Counted from the first letter of the stretch, positions 33,543-43,760 are shown. The stretch: DNA of 52,312 nt from Promethearchaeota archaeon (GCA_016840165.1 JAEOSU010000028.1:1-52312); one strand, 5' to 3'. Notes: a model not told the origin generated them from the sequence alone. Numbers and translations: made by a program.

Positions 33543-35942
33543 TTAAATTTCGTCTAATTTGGCTTTTTCTTCTTCTTTTCTTTCTTCCATTACAGGTTTA
33601 ATATATTCATTTGGTTTAATTGGACCTAATTGTTTGAGTTCTTTATTGAACTCATTTATAACTTTAGCATATTTTTCGCCCTCTCCCGCAGAAATACTCA
33701 CAATTTTAACCCGATGTTCATTAATCCCCGATTCTGCTAACATATCCTTTATACTAGCATACCTAGTCTTCGTTTTCAAAAAGCCCGTGTCATAATGGCA
33801 ATCTTGCTCATAACATCCAGCAATCAAAACACCATCTGCGCCTTGGAAAAAACTTTCAAATATTAATGCTGGATCTAACATTGCAGTACACATAACATGA
33901 ACTACTCTTATATTTGATGGATAGGTAATTTTACTCGTTCCCGCGAGATCTGCCCCCACATAAGAACACCAATTACATAAGAATGCAATGATGAGGGGAA
34001 ATTCTTGTTTATTTTCTCCCAAAACTTTGCTAATTTGATTGCGTATTTGATCTTGTCGAAATCCAGGAATAAAAAGTGCATCATTAGGACACATCGCTGC
34101 GCAGGCACCGCAACCTGAGCAGTTTGCTTGTGTAAGAGTTAATTTTTTACCCTCAATCTTAATTGCATTAAAGCGGCATATTTCCTCACACAAACGACAA
34201 AGATCACATTTTTCTGGATCATAATATACGATATGAGGGTCTAATTCTACTTGACCTCTGGAAAGTAAAGCCACGGATTTAGCTGCGGCACTTTCAGCTT
34301 GAGCAATACTACTTGGAATATCTTTCGGTCCTTGAATTGCTCCAGCTATAAAAATACCGTTTACTGAGGTTTCGGAGGGTTTAATTTTTAAATGCTTTTC
34401 CAATAAGAATCCATAATTATCCTGAGAGATGTTAAGAATTTTACTAAGTTTATCGGTATCGAGGGCGGGTTCTATACCAATTGCTAAAACAACTAAATCA
34501 GTTTCACTTTCAAATATTTTATCTTCAATAATGTCCTCTCCACGTATTAATAATCTACCCTCTTTTGATAAATCACTTTTCAGGATTGCAGACACATTAC
34601 TTTTAATAAATCGAATTCCAAAAACCTCTCGTCCTCTATTATAAAACTCTTCGCAATTTTTTCCTATCGCTCTGATATCGGTGTAATAAATATTAATTTT
34701 TGTTTCAGGATGTTCCTTTTTGATTAATACTGCTTGCTTTATTGCAGTATTACAACACACCTGGGAACAATATTCACGATGAATCACTTTATTCCTTGAA
34801 CCAACACATAAAATAAAGGATACATTTTTTGGTATAGCTCCATTCGATGGTTTGACAACTCTTCCACGTGTAGGACCATCGCTATTGAGCAATCTTTCGA
34901 GTTGCAAGGTTGTAATAACATCAGCATATTGTTCATAATTTAACTCACCTAAGATGGTAGGATCAAAAGTTTTATATCCCGTAGCGACAATTATCGAGCC
35001 AACTTTTATCTTGAAATGTTCTGGTTGTTGATCGAAATCAATTGCGTCTCGATCACATGCTTGAGCGCACGCTTTGCACCCAATACATTCCTCTTCTATA
35101 ATATTTGGAAGTAAAGGTATTGCTTGGGGATATACAATGTCTATTGCTTTTCTTGGGAAAAATGTATCCTCAATATCGATAGGACACACCTCTCTACAAA
35201 TATCAACACAGCCAACACAATTTTCTTCTACAATATAGCGAGGATACTTTACGATTGACACCTCAAAATTTCCTACAAATCCCTCTACTTTCTCTACCTC
35301 GGAATAAGTATATAACTCAACATTAGGATGATCTTTTACCTCACTCATAAGAGGACCGAGAATACAAATACTGCAATCTAATGTTGGGAATGTTTTATCA
35401 AATAACGCCATGTGTCCTCCAATGGTCAAATCTTTTTCAACTAAATAAACTTTATATCCCGCATCAGCAATTGCTAAAGCTGCTTTAATTCCTGCTATAC
35501 CTCCCCCAATAATTAATGTCGATGGAGTAATCATAGCATGTTGTACTTCTAATGGCTCTAGCAATTTCACATGCTCAATAGCCATATTTATCTGATCGAT
35601 TGCCTTTTTCGTTGCTTTCTCCGGATTGTCACTATGTACCCATGAATTCTGTTCCCGAATATTCGCAAAAGAAACTAGAAATCGGTTGATCCCTGCTTTC
35701 TCAATCGTTTTCCGAAATAATAAACCATGCAGTTTAAACGAACAAGCGGCAATAACAACTCTGTCAATTCCATTCTCCTTAATCTCTTCGGTGATTTTGT
35801 TCAATCCAACCTCTGAACATAAATATTGTTCTCCAATCACATGGACTTCTGGAATCTTCTTAAAATATTCAATTAAATGTTGATTGTCTATAACTCCGCT
35901 TATATTTTTTCCACAATCACAAATAAATAATCCAATCTTCAT
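33543..35942 (-). CDS. hdrA: Heterodisulfide reductase subunit A fused to MvhD domain
   Basis: About 799 residues from ATG 35942 (MKIGLFICDCG); GTG 35954 is an alternative. The order is an N-terminal Cys-containing domain, the FAD site LIIGGGIAGIKAALAIADAG, the HdrA-specific TLDCSICILGP cluster ligand, CVGCVDICREVCP and CIGCKACAQAC, the flavin-fold remainder, then CDLCRLCEEICR and CSGCGACAAMCP. Finally an MvhD domain starts with FLCNWCSYVGADLAG and includes CYEQDCHYDTG. HdrA is the flavin electron-bifurcating subunit and MvhD links it to a hydrogenase or formate dehydrogenase. Here HdrB and HdrC lie 15 kb away. Cytosolic. Confidence 0.88.
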   Translation of the reverse strand: MKIGLFICDCGKNISGVIDNQHLIEYFKKIPEVHVIGEQYLCSEVGLNKITEEIKENGIDRVVIAACSFKLHGLLFRKTIEKAGINRFLVSFANIREQNSWVHSDNPEKATKKAIDQINMAIEHVKLLEPLEVQHAMITPSTLIIGGGIAGIKAALAIADAGYKVYLVEKDLTIGGHMALFDKTFPTLDCSICILGPLMSEVKDHPNVELYTYSEVEKVEGFVGNFEVSIVKYPRYIVEENCVGCVDICREVCPIDIEDTFFPRKAIDIVYPQAIPLLPNIIEEECIGCKACAQACDRDAIDFDQQPEHFKIKVGSIIVATGYKTFDPTILGELNYEQYADVITTLQLERLLNSDGPTRGRVVKPSNGAIPKNVSFILCVGSRNKVIHREYCSQVCCNTAIKQAVLIKKEHPETKINIYYTDIRAIGKNCEEFYNRGREVFGIRFIKSNVSAILKSDLSKEGRLLIRGEDIIEDKIFESETDLVVLAIGIEPALDTDKLSKILNISQDNYGFLLEKHLKIKPSETSVNGIFIAGAIQGPKDIPSSIAQAESAAAKSVALLSRGQVELDPHIVYYDPEKCDLCRLCEEICRFNAIKIEGKKLTLTQANCSGCGACAAMCPNDALFIPGFRQDQIRNQISKVLGENKQEFPLIIAFLCNWCSYVGADLAGTSKITYPSNIRVVHVMCTAMLDPALIFESFFQGADGVLIAGCYEQDCHYDTGFLKTKTRYASIKDMLAESGINEHRVKIVSISAGEGEKYAKVINEFNKELKQLGPIKPNEYIKPVMEERKEEEKAKLDEI

Positions 35943-36075
35943 GTTATTAACCACTTATTCAGATGATTTTTTTCGGTATTTTATGAGTATTATAAAGGAA
36001 GGTTTTTATTAATTATTCCTAATAATGCATACAAGATAATTCTAACTCTTGCGTTAAATAAATAGAATAAAGAAA

Positions 36076-36639
36076 TTACTTATCAATCATATCCTCGGTT
36101 AAGAACGGATACACCTTTAATATATTAAAATCATTTTTCCGCATCTCGATAAAGTACTCCTTTTCTATTCGATATTCCTCGTTTGCCCAGGATAATATCT
36201 CTCTTCTGCTATAATAATGACCTTGTAACAAGCGCAGTCCCTTACATTTCTTACTGTAATTAATAACATTTTTTCTACTAGAAACCATCATTTTCCAAAA
36301 AGGAAAACAGCGACATTGGAATGGGCGCGCTTGATGAACAGTACATCGGCTATTTACTAAAAAATGACAATGCTCATCTTCTCCCGTAAAAGAAAAAGCT
36401 AATGTATTAAATCGAAAAGTTTTACCCCTTTCAGCGTTATCTTCCTTCCAAAAGAAGGTATTTTCAATTACTTTAAGATATCTTTTCGCGAATTTTCGTA
36501 AGCCATTGTTACCTGTTAAATTTAGGAATTTCGCTAGCCTATAAATATCGTTCCGATACAGAAAAACTTCGCCCTCATCGAATCCACGACAGCAATCACC
36601 GCACATCTGGCATGAAAAGTTAACACCATGTTCAAACAT
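36076..36639 (-). CDS. YkgJ-like CxxCxxCC iron/zinc-cluster protein
   Basis: ATG 36639 (MFEHGVNFSCQMCGDCC) is preferred to the TTG at 36669. The N-terminal FSCQMCGDCCRGF and later CTVHQARPFQCRCFPFW make the cysteine set of the YkgJ (zinc/iron-chelating) family; the E-x-x-V-F-L-Y-R-x-D-x-x-R-L middle is also typical. The molecular role is unknown; members are thought to bind a metal or Fe-S centre. It is divergent from the DNA methyltransferase gene. Confidence 0.75.
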   Translation of the reverse strand: MFEHGVNFSCQMCGDCCRGFDEGEVFLYRNDIYRLAKFLNLTGNNGLRKFAKRYLKVIENTFFWKEDNAERGKTFRFNTLAFSFTGEDEHCHFLVNSRCTVHQARPFQCRCFPFWKMMVSSRKNVINYSKKCKGLRLLQGHYYSRREILSWANEEYRIEKEYFIEMRKNDFNILKVYPFLTEDMIDK

Positions 36640-36747
36640 TTTTGCTAATTTAAAATTCGTGAAAGTCAAGATACTCGCATTATTGTATTAGGTAATCTTT
36701 AAATAATAAATATAGCTAAGAATAATTTATATTTTAATATTAATTAA

Positions 36748-39048
36748 TTGATTGTCTTAAGAAACTTTTACAAGGTTTTACATTTTTTGGATAAATTAAA
36801 CACTTTAAATACAAATAATGGTATAAATTTTAAAGAATTCGAGAAATTAACCATTGAATTGGAAGTTTTTTTGGATAAAGAATCTTATAATGAACAAAAC
36901 TGCTTTAAAGAATGGACTCGGACATATACGTCGATTTATGGTAAAGAAAATACATCACTGCAAGTTTATACTATATTTACTCAAATTTTTTATATCATAC
37001 ACTTATTTATACTCCGATATCTATTAATTAATCGTGAAAACGCAAGATCCAAAAAACCCAAGCTGATAAATGTAAAAGAGATCCAAAATTCTTTCTTAAA
37101 TGAATTTTTTACAGATATTACTTTCTTAAATCTTTATTTTTTACCACTTATAGAGTTCTTGGAGGAAAAACAAGCATTTTTCCTCGAGAAACTCACCCAA
37201 TATACGTTTCACAATCTTTTTAATACAAGCATTAAACCCGAATATTTATTCGATCTCTTACTCCAACGAGTTTTAAATCCCAAATTACGCCATTATTCAG
37301 GGGAATTTTATACACCCCCATTTTTGGTAAAGAAAATGGTTACAGAATCGTATAAATTTAGAGAAAGAGTACTGGATCCTAGTTGTGGTACTGGTAATTT
37401 TCTAATCGAAATTGTTAAATCAATCTTATCTGCAAAAAAGCCAGATATGGAAATCAAAAGGGCTTTAGAAAATGTTTATGGTTTTGATTTAAATCCTATG
37501 TCAATTTTGTTGACAATTGTCAATATAACTTTTTTAGCTGGAAATAAAGCAAACAAAATTGGGACTCATTTTATCTTAACAGATAGTTTATTTTATGAAA
37601 TGGATTTAAATCATGAAAAATTCGACCTAATTATCGGTAATCCTCCATGGTACACCTTTAGAGATATCGATTCGATTTATTATCAAAATCAAATTAAATT
37701 ATTAGCAGCTGATTTGGGAATTAAACCATCATCTAAAAATGTATTAAATATCGAGATTGCCTCGCTCTTTTTTTATAAAGCTAAGAAGTCATTTATGAAA
37801 CAAAATGCAAAGATCTTTTTTGTTATTACTAAGGGAGTAATTACTGGTTCACATGCCTCACGGTTTCGTCAATTTAAAGGATTTAAAGACGTTAAAATAT
37901 GGTTATTCGATAAAAAAATAGAACACATTTTTCATATTGATTTTATATGTTTATATGCACGTAAAGGTGATTCTCTTAAAAATCTAACGGAACTTCGATT
38001 TCCCTCAATTTATTTTGATTTAGAACAGTCAATTGATCAAATTGATTATTTTGATGATGTTAAATTAAAAATTATAAAGAAAGAGATATTAGTACCATAT
38101 TCAGTTGAGCAAATAGGTAATAATGTTTATGTCCATAAGTTAATTCCTATTAAAGATTATCAGCGACTTATCCCACTTGAACCGAGTATTTATAAAAAGC
38201 AATTTCATAAAGGGGCAGATTTAAATCCCCGAAATTTGATATTTATTACATTTCGCTCGAAAAATGATTCTTTAGCAATTATCAACCCTGATGAACGAAT
38301 ATTTAAACGAGCAAAATCGCCTTGGAATAAAAAAGTATTTCATAATTCGTTTATCGAGAAAGAGTATATTTTTAAAGTTATAAAAAGCACGGAATTGGTT
38401 AAATTTACTATTTTCAATTTTTATCACGTATTTTTACCACTATCGAGAAAGAATTACCAGTTTAATTATGATAATTTAAAGCACAATGCGAAAGCATTTT
38501 ATGATAAAATTGACCAATATTATATGAGCCATAAAAAGATAACGACTAAACATTCAACATTGATGGACAATCTTAATAGGTGGGGTAAATTAATCAATAA
38601 GCGTCAATTTACTCCTCTCAAGGTTGTATATAATAATTCTGGTTCCATTTTAAGTGCGGCAGTAGTACATGGAGATTTTCTAATCACAGGAGATCTTTCA
38701 TTTTATTCCACAGAATATATAGATGAAGCTTATTACTTATCAGCGATTTTGAACTCAAATCTTATCAACCAACAAATAAGGATTAAAAAAAGCTCAAGGC
38801 ACATTTTTAAAATTCCTTTTGAAAATCCCATCCAAAAGTATGATAGCAAGAACATATCTCATCAAAAATTAGCGCAATTAGGGTTTCAAGGAGAAAAAAT
38901 TGCTAAAGCTCTAAAAAATGAGTTAAATCCCAAAAATAGTGCCCTTATATCGCGGTTTAAACTCCAGAATTTACTAACAGAAAAGATAAAGTCTATATTA
39001 ACGCAGATTGATGAGTATTTAAAACCTCAATTTTTCAACTCAAAATAA
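36748..39048 (+). CDS. Adenine-specific DNA methyltransferase (type IIG/Eco57I-like), no nuclease domain seen
   Basis: 766 residues from a TTG. A helical N-terminal part (1-185) leads to HYSGEFYTPPFLVKKMV, motif I RVLDPSCGTGNFLIEIV (SAM binding), VYGFDLNPMSIL, and motif IV DLIIGNPPWYTF, the NPPW of N6-adenine methyltransferases. The C-terminal half, with LSAILNSNLINQQIR, looks like the target-recognition part of TaqI-type enzymes. No PD-(D/E)XK site is evident in the N-terminus and no restriction gene is adjacent, so it could be a solitary methylase or part of a defence set whose partners lie elsewhere. Specificity cannot be read. Confidence 0.78.
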   Translation: MIVLRNFYKVLHFLDKLNTLNTNNGINFKEFEKLTIELEVFLDKESYNEQNCFKEWTRTYTSIYGKENTSLQVYTIFTQIFYIIHLFILRYLLINRENARSKKPKLINVKEIQNSFLNEFFTDITFLNLYFLPLIEFLEEKQAFFLEKLTQYTFHNLFNTSIKPEYLFDLLLQRVLNPKLRHYSGEFYTPPFLVKKMVTESYKFRERVLDPSCGTGNFLIEIVKSILSAKKPDMEIKRALENVYGFDLNPMSILLTIVNITFLAGNKANKIGTHFILTDSLFYEMDLNHEKFDLIIGNPPWYTFRDIDSIYYQNQIKLLAADLGIKPSSKNVLNIEIASLFFYKAKKSFMKQNAKIFFVITKGVITGSHASRFRQFKGFKDVKIWLFDKKIEHIFHIDFICLYARKGDSLKNLTELRFPSIYFDLEQSIDQIDYFDDVKLKIIKKEILVPYSVEQIGNNVYVHKLIPIKDYQRLIPLEPSIYKKQFHKGADLNPRNLIFITFRSKNDSLAIINPDERIFKRAKSPWNKKVFHNSFIEKEYIFKVIKSTELVKFTIFNFYHVFLPLSRKNYQFNYDNLKHNAKAFYDKIDQYYMSHKKITTKHSTLMDNLNRWGKLINKRQFTPLKVVYNNSGSILSAAVVHGDFLITGDLSFYSTEYIDEAYYLSAILNSNLINQQIRIKKSSRHIFKIPFENPIQKYDSKNISHQKLAQLGFQGEKIAKALKNELNPKNSALISRFKLQNLLTEKIKSILTQIDEYLKPQFFNSK

Positions 39049-39141
39049 ATCAGAGATATTATATCAAATTATATTAGTTCTTATTTTTATTACATATTTA
39101 ACACGTTGAATGAAATTTCTAATAAAGTTAAAAAGAGTTAT

Positions 39142-39666
39142 ATGCGGAACTTCGTTTTCAAAATATTGTTAGCTGGAGATGGGGGAGTAGGTAAAACTAC
39201 GCTCCTTCGGCGGTATGTTAATGGTGTGTTTGATGAATCTACTATTCAGACCGTTGGGGTCGACTTTTTCTTAAAAGAGATGCATTTTGAGGATTTAAAT
39301 GCGAGTTGTACACTCCAACTCTGGGATTTAGGTGGACAAGAGCGTTTTCGGCATATTCTCGAAAGTTTTGTCATGGGTGCGAGAGGAGCTTTGCTTCTAT
39401 TTGACTTGACGAATATGCCTAAAATCGAGGGTATCTTAAATTGGGTCAATATTGTTCGCTCTCATGATATTAATCTTCCTATTTTATTTGTAGGTACTAA
39501 ATTGGATCTTAGTGAATTAATTGCGGTAGATGATAATAGTGCTATGGATATTAAAAATACCTTCAAAATGATTGATTTCCTAAAAACATCCTCCAAAACA
39601 GGATATAATGTAGAATTAGTATTTGAAACCATTTCTAAATACTTAATTCAGCATTTTAAATTTTAA
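39142..39666 (+). CDS. Ras/Rab-like small GTPase
   Basis: 174 residues from ATG 39142 (MRNFVFKILLAGDG); TTG 39106 would add 12. G1 is GDGGVGKTT, the switch I Thr is in TIQTVGVDF, G3 is WDLGGQERF (the Rab-like Gln is kept), G4 is GTKLDL (Thr in place of the usual Asn), G5 is TSSKTG. The C-terminus HFKF has no prenylation Cys, so membrane anchoring of the eukaryotic kind is not expected. Such GTPases are expanded in Asgard archaea. It precedes the metallo-beta-lactamase-fold gene by 45 bases, suggesting an operon. Confidence 0.82.
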   Translation: MRNFVFKILLAGDGGVGKTTLLRRYVNGVFDESTIQTVGVDFFLKEMHFEDLNASCTLQLWDLGGQERFRHILESFVMGARGALLLFDLTNMPKIEGILNWVNIVRSHDINLPILFVGTKLDLSELIAVDDNSAMDIKNTFKMIDFLKTSSKTGYNVELVFETISKYLIQHFKF

Positions 39667-39711
39667 GTTTCTATAGCAATTAATTTTTTAAACAAATATC
39701 TATTTTATTAT

Positions 39712-40527
39712 ATGAATTATATGGACGATGAACTTGTTATTCTTGGCTCTGGTGGAGGAAGACATCACATTAGAACACAATATCGAGCAACAGGAGGGAT
39801 TCTTTACAAATTTAATGGAATTCAAGCTCATATCGACCCTGGGCCGGGAGCTATTGTAAGAATTAATCAATATCATGAAGAACCCCTTAAAACAGAACTT
39901 TTTATTGCGACACATGCACATGTTGATCATTATAATGATTTAAGTACGATGATAGAAAGCTCCCGAGATAATTTGCACGATGGCAAATATAATTATTTCA
40001 AAAAAGGTACTTTAATCACCACTAAAGATGTTCTAAAGTATATATCCGATTATCATCTTAATATGCTTGAAAAAGTTGTGACTTTTAAGGCAGGAGATCG
40101 ATATGAATATAAAAATACTAATATAATTGGGACAAAAGTAATCCACTCAAGAAATGTGGAGGGCTTTGGGGTAAAATTTATCTTGGATGATTATTCAATT
40201 GCTTTTTCAAGTGATACGATGGTGTTTGATGGCTTTGCAGAAGAATTTTCTGGTGTGAACATTCTAGTTTTGAATCTTTTGCGACCCGATTCAGTAACCT
40301 GTAGACGGCATCTATGCACCGACGAAGTCATCCCACATTTAAATCATATTAACCCTTCTTTAGATGCTTTACTGATTACTCATTTTGGAGCGTATATGGA
40401 TAGCCCGAAATCCATTAAGAATTTTATCCCAAGCCAAATCAACAAGCTTAGAAATGGGACCACAATTAAAAATGTTGTTGCTGCAGAAGATGGCCTAAAA
40501 ATTAAGATTAAAGAGATCTTAAAATAA
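39712..40527 (+). CDS. Metallo-beta-lactamase-fold hydrolase
   Basis: 271 residues. The zinc motif is THAHVDHYND (HxHxDH), with VIHSRN as the third His and FSSDTM as the bridging Asp. The N-terminus VILGSGGGRHHIRTQYRATG and HIDPGPGAI resemble RNase Z/UlaG-like and PqqB-like members. The substrate is not indicated: a nuclease or a small-molecule esterase is possible. It follows the small GTPase gene closely. Confidence 0.75.
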   Translation: MNYMDDELVILGSGGGRHHIRTQYRATGGILYKFNGIQAHIDPGPGAIVRINQYHEEPLKTELFIATHAHVDHYNDLSTMIESSRDNLHDGKYNYFKKGTLITTKDVLKYISDYHLNMLEKVVTFKAGDRYEYKNTNIIGTKVIHSRNVEGFGVKFILDDYSIAFSSDTMVFDGFAEEFSGVNILVLNLLRPDSVTCRRHLCTDEVIPHLNHINPSLDALLITHFGAYMDSPKSIKNFIPSQINKLRNGTTIKNVVAAEDGLKIKIKEILK

Positions 40528-40572
40528 AACTGCGAGAAGCAAACTTTATTGAATTTTTGTTTATCAACAAAG

Positions 40573-40585
40573 AAAAAAAAAAAAA
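40573..40585 (-). terminator. U-tract terminator of the secreted protease gene
   Basis: A run of 13 A on the plus strand, that is 13 T on the minus strand, 24 bases past the end of the protease gene. A TTTGTT/AACAAA hairpin lies just beyond. Archaeal RNA polymerase stops at such T-tracts. The convergent gene ends at 40527. Confidence 0.5.
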
Positions 40586-40608
40586 GTTAAAATTAAAATT
40601 ATTAGTTT

Positions 40609-42888
40609 TTACCAGTATGGCCAAAACCACGAAAATCTCGCATGAGCGTTAAAAGCGTAGTAGGTTCCAAAGGTATGTTCATATCCTGGTTGATTAGCAA
40701 CAACCATTACATGAGTGGTTGCAATCCTTGGATCGGGCGAATGATAAAAGTAGGCATTTACACTCATTAAGTCCATACTACCTTCTTCTGTATCGTCATC
40801 AACTGCCATTGGATAGATATTATGATACTGGGCATATATACTACCATCACTTAGATAAAATGTTTGAGTCTGAAGAATAGTCACTTCAAAGTCATTGTAA
40901 ATAATCTGATCATTTAAATACCATCCATCATTGACTGTCCAATCACCTTCGGTCTCACAATCATCATTAAAGCTAATTTCCGGTATTTCTATATCATCGA
41001 GATACCATCCTGAGGCAAGCGTATATCCATCGGTCCAATACGTAAAGAACAATTCTATTTTGTGCCCTGCAAAAGGTGTAAGATCCATCATTTCGGTATA
41101 TATTCCACCACTTTCACCTGTAAAGCAGTTCCAGTTTCCAGCGTCATTATATGTGGTTGGTTCTCTCTCGTCAGGAGTATTTGGATTATCCTGTTCATAT
41201 CCTAGAACAGGTATTGTTCCAAGACCAGGTAATGTAGTCCATGAATCAGTATCATAATCATACACTTCTACATAGCCATAATCCCAGTCTGCTTCAATTG
41301 AAAAGTAGTTTGAGAAAGAGAGTGTTGCTCCTGTCACAGGTATATCAAAATCTTGACTTAAGCTAAACCAGGACCATGCTGTTCCATCAGAATACCAATT
41401 ATGAGTACCACTCGTTGGCGCAGCTCCGCATGTTTCATCACCATCAAATTCTATTTCATACAAGTATGGTGCGGAAGTAAATTCGACATAGTTCGCAGTG
41501 TATTCTAAACCTCGACCCACTAAAATATATTCTCCATAATATGGATATTCATCAACAAACCAATTGAAGTAACCTGTACCTGAGTACCAACTATCCCATA
41601 ATTCCATTGCAAGAGGGATACTCATACCTTCCGAATTATCGGATGGAATATCTAATGCATAATACCCATATCTTCCAAAGTAAAATGATGTATCATCAAG
41701 ATAATTTGCGAGACACCAGTCTTGGAATATTTGATCAAAACTTCTGGTTACTCCACGAGCAGCAAGTGCATTACTCCACCCTTCTATACCATTTCCTGGG
41801 TCATGGCATACATCCCAAACTAAATCTACGCCTCCATAGTGTTCAAACATATAGAAAGTCCATAGGAAAGATGCACCATAATCAGCTAGATAACCCTCCC
41901 ATATAGTCAATGGTGTATCCCAGAACCATAATAAATATTCTGAGATATGCCCAGGAGAGAACCCATATCCACAAAGCCATTCAGCTAATGTTGACATACC
42001 TTCATCAACCCATGAATATTCATCTGGATCAACATCATTATTTATAAGATGTTGAAACTCATGAGCAAAGGTTCCTTCATATTCCCATGCTTTTATACTG
42101 AGATAAGAGTAATCAAAACCATTGTATGGATCCACCATCGGTGGACTTCCACCTTGTCTTCTCCACCATTGGTATGTATCCATGTGGAATGCATTAGTAT
42201 CGAAATTATTAGCGATTTGAGACCAGAAATATCCTTCGATAAATCCTGCTGCGTTAACAGGGTCGTAGAAAAATTCATCTTTGACGTTAAATACCATAAC
42301 CTGGGTCTTATAATCATCATAGGGACCTGGTCGATCAGCATATTGACCAAAATATTGCACATCAGTATCATGGATGTTAGTATCGAACTCACTTAACACT
42401 TCTAATAGATCTGCTCCAGTTATATAATCAACATAACCTGGTGGTAAATAATAACCACCTGGATAACTATCATCAACTATGCCAGTAGAAGTCCAAGGAT
42501 AACTAAAAAACCAAACATCATCAGGACTATAACCTGGATCACCGTTGTCAACATACCAATCATATGCAGGATCCAATGCTATCCAAATATTTCCATGTGT
42601 GCCATTAAAGATGTTTTCAAATTCGAGCCATTCTAACTGGCCAGTATAATCATTAATGGTAGGATAAAGCCATGGACTATGTGGGGGCTCAAATTTTACA
42701 CCCTCAAGTGATATTGTTCTAGCATGTGTGCAATCTTTGAGTGCTTCAACATCAAACCCATTATATTCACCACTTGCATTTGCTTTTTCACTTAGAAAAA
42801 TTACGTTTGCATAAGATAACGAAAAGCCAGTGATCACAGTAATCAAGGTAAAGACTAATACGATAGTTAAAATTTGTTTTTTTCTCAT
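40609..42888 (-). CDS. Secreted M6-like (immune inhibitor A-type) metalloprotease
   Basis: 759 residues. The N-terminus MRKKQILTIVLVFTLITVIT continues to a small-residue site near residue 37: a signal peptide. The zinc site is FAHEFQHLINNDVDPDEYSW followed by VDEGMSTLAEW, a gluzincin HExxH with a downstream Glu. Beta-sandwich modules follow with repeated SWTTLPGLG, FFTYWTDGYTLASGWYLDDI and CETEGDWTVNDGWYL, as in immune inhibitor A proteases. No C-terminal membrane anchor is visible, so it is probably released or held by surface contacts. It likely degrades external protein for amino-acid uptake, which would fit a tyrosine-degrading organism. Confidence 0.78.
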   Translation of the reverse strand: MRKKQILTIVLVFTLITVITGFSLSYANVIFLSEKANASGEYNGFDVEALKDCTHARTISLEGVKFEPPHSPWLYPTINDYTGQLEWLEFENIFNGTHGNIWIALDPAYDWYVDNGDPGYSPDDVWFFSYPWTSTGIVDDSYPGGYYLPPGYVDYITGADLLEVLSEFDTNIHDTDVQYFGQYADRPGPYDDYKTQVMVFNVKDEFFYDPVNAAGFIEGYFWSQIANNFDTNAFHMDTYQWWRRQGGSPPMVDPYNGFDYSYLSIKAWEYEGTFAHEFQHLINNDVDPDEYSWVDEGMSTLAEWLCGYGFSPGHISEYLLWFWDTPLTIWEGYLADYGASFLWTFYMFEHYGGVDLVWDVCHDPGNGIEGWSNALAARGVTRSFDQIFQDWCLANYLDDTSFYFGRYGYYALDIPSDNSEGMSIPLAMELWDSWYSGTGYFNWFVDEYPYYGEYILVGRGLEYTANYVEFTSAPYLYEIEFDGDETCGAAPTSGTHNWYSDGTAWSWFSLSQDFDIPVTGATLSFSNYFSIEADWDYGYVEVYDYDTDSWTTLPGLGTIPVLGYEQDNPNTPDEREPTTYNDAGNWNCFTGESGGIYTEMMDLTPFAGHKIELFFTYWTDGYTLASGWYLDDIEIPEISFNDDCETEGDWTVNDGWYLNDQIIYNDFEVTILQTQTFYLSDGSIYAQYHNIYPMAVDDDTEEGSMDLMSVNAYFYHSPDPRIATTHVMVVANQPGYEHTFGTYYAFNAHARFSWFWPYW

Positions 42889-43760
42889 TTTATTTCCATT
42901 TCCATTTTTTATTTGTTATTAGATTTCTGAAGTTAATGATTAGTCAAACAAGTCTAAATTGACTAAATTAACTTTTAAGTAAAGATTAAGCTAAATGTAA
43001 TTATAAATATTACTTTTTTCCCGCGAATAAAAAGATAGAAGTATACATCGTTTGGTGTACAATTTTAGAGATTGATATACACACAAAACTTACAAATGAT
43101 AAGAGTCCGTGGTAAAAAAAACATAAGATTACACAACTTTTGCTATAACAATGACATTCTAGTCATTTTAGACAACTCTAAAATTATATCTGAGATGAAC
43201 CTTGATAAGTAAAATTAAAATGCTATAATCTCATTCCATAGATTTATTAATCGCTTAATTCTGTTGAGAGAGTATAATGTAATTTTGTGTACGAAAATAT
43301 ACCTTGAGAGAATAAAATGGGAGTTGGCTCCCATTCTATTCTAAAAAATCTTTGTAATGAATATTTAGAAAAGATTTTAGTTGATACAAAAGAAAGACTA
43401 ACTTTACTTTATAGGCAATATTATCGAGTTAATGCCCATTAAAGCGTTTATTAGGGTGAAACTATGGTTTTGAGCTTCTATATTTTATAATACATGTGTT
43501 TTTATAGATAAAATCACATAATAATTTGGGAAGGGAAAACTTATACGATACTTCGAGCTACATTGGATTTCGCCCTCTATTAAACTTATAGTTTAATTCT
43601 CTCCCTAATTTTGCAATTTTGCTCGAATATATCATTCCCTTCGCCTTTCTTATATTTATTTGTATTTTTTGAGAATTAATTCTTTTTAAGTAATAGGAAA
43701 TAATCTTAATAGATTTTGTCCCATTGAATCAATTTACTACATAAGTGATTTAAAAACAAG
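42889..43760. other. Gene-poor 870-base stretch
   Basis: AT-rich with no convincing gene. It contains the promoter of the secreted protease, a 10-base inverted repeat (AATTTTAGAG 43061-43070 and CTCTAAAATT 43176-43185), the hairpin at 43310-43341 and a doubtful 41-codon frame overlapping it. An unrecognised non-coding RNA could lie here. Confidence 0.4.
43310..43341 (+). other. Strong hairpin, terminator or small RNA stem
   Basis: GAATAAAATGGGAG (43310-43323), loop TTGG, CTCCCATTCTATTC (43328-43341): a 14-base stem with one mismatch and a 4-base loop, followed by CTAAAAAATCTTTG. It is unusually stable for this AT-rich DNA. It could end a transcript or form part of a non-coding RNA. A frame starting at ATG 43317 runs through it to 43442 (MGVGSHSILKNLCNEYLEKI and on), but composition alone does not make that a gene. 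Confidence 0.45.

Noticed and set aside
42049..42396. Overlapping frames on both strands inside the secreted protease gene
   Set aside because: They lie wholly within the protease coding sequence and have no domain or start signal. They are shadows of that gene.
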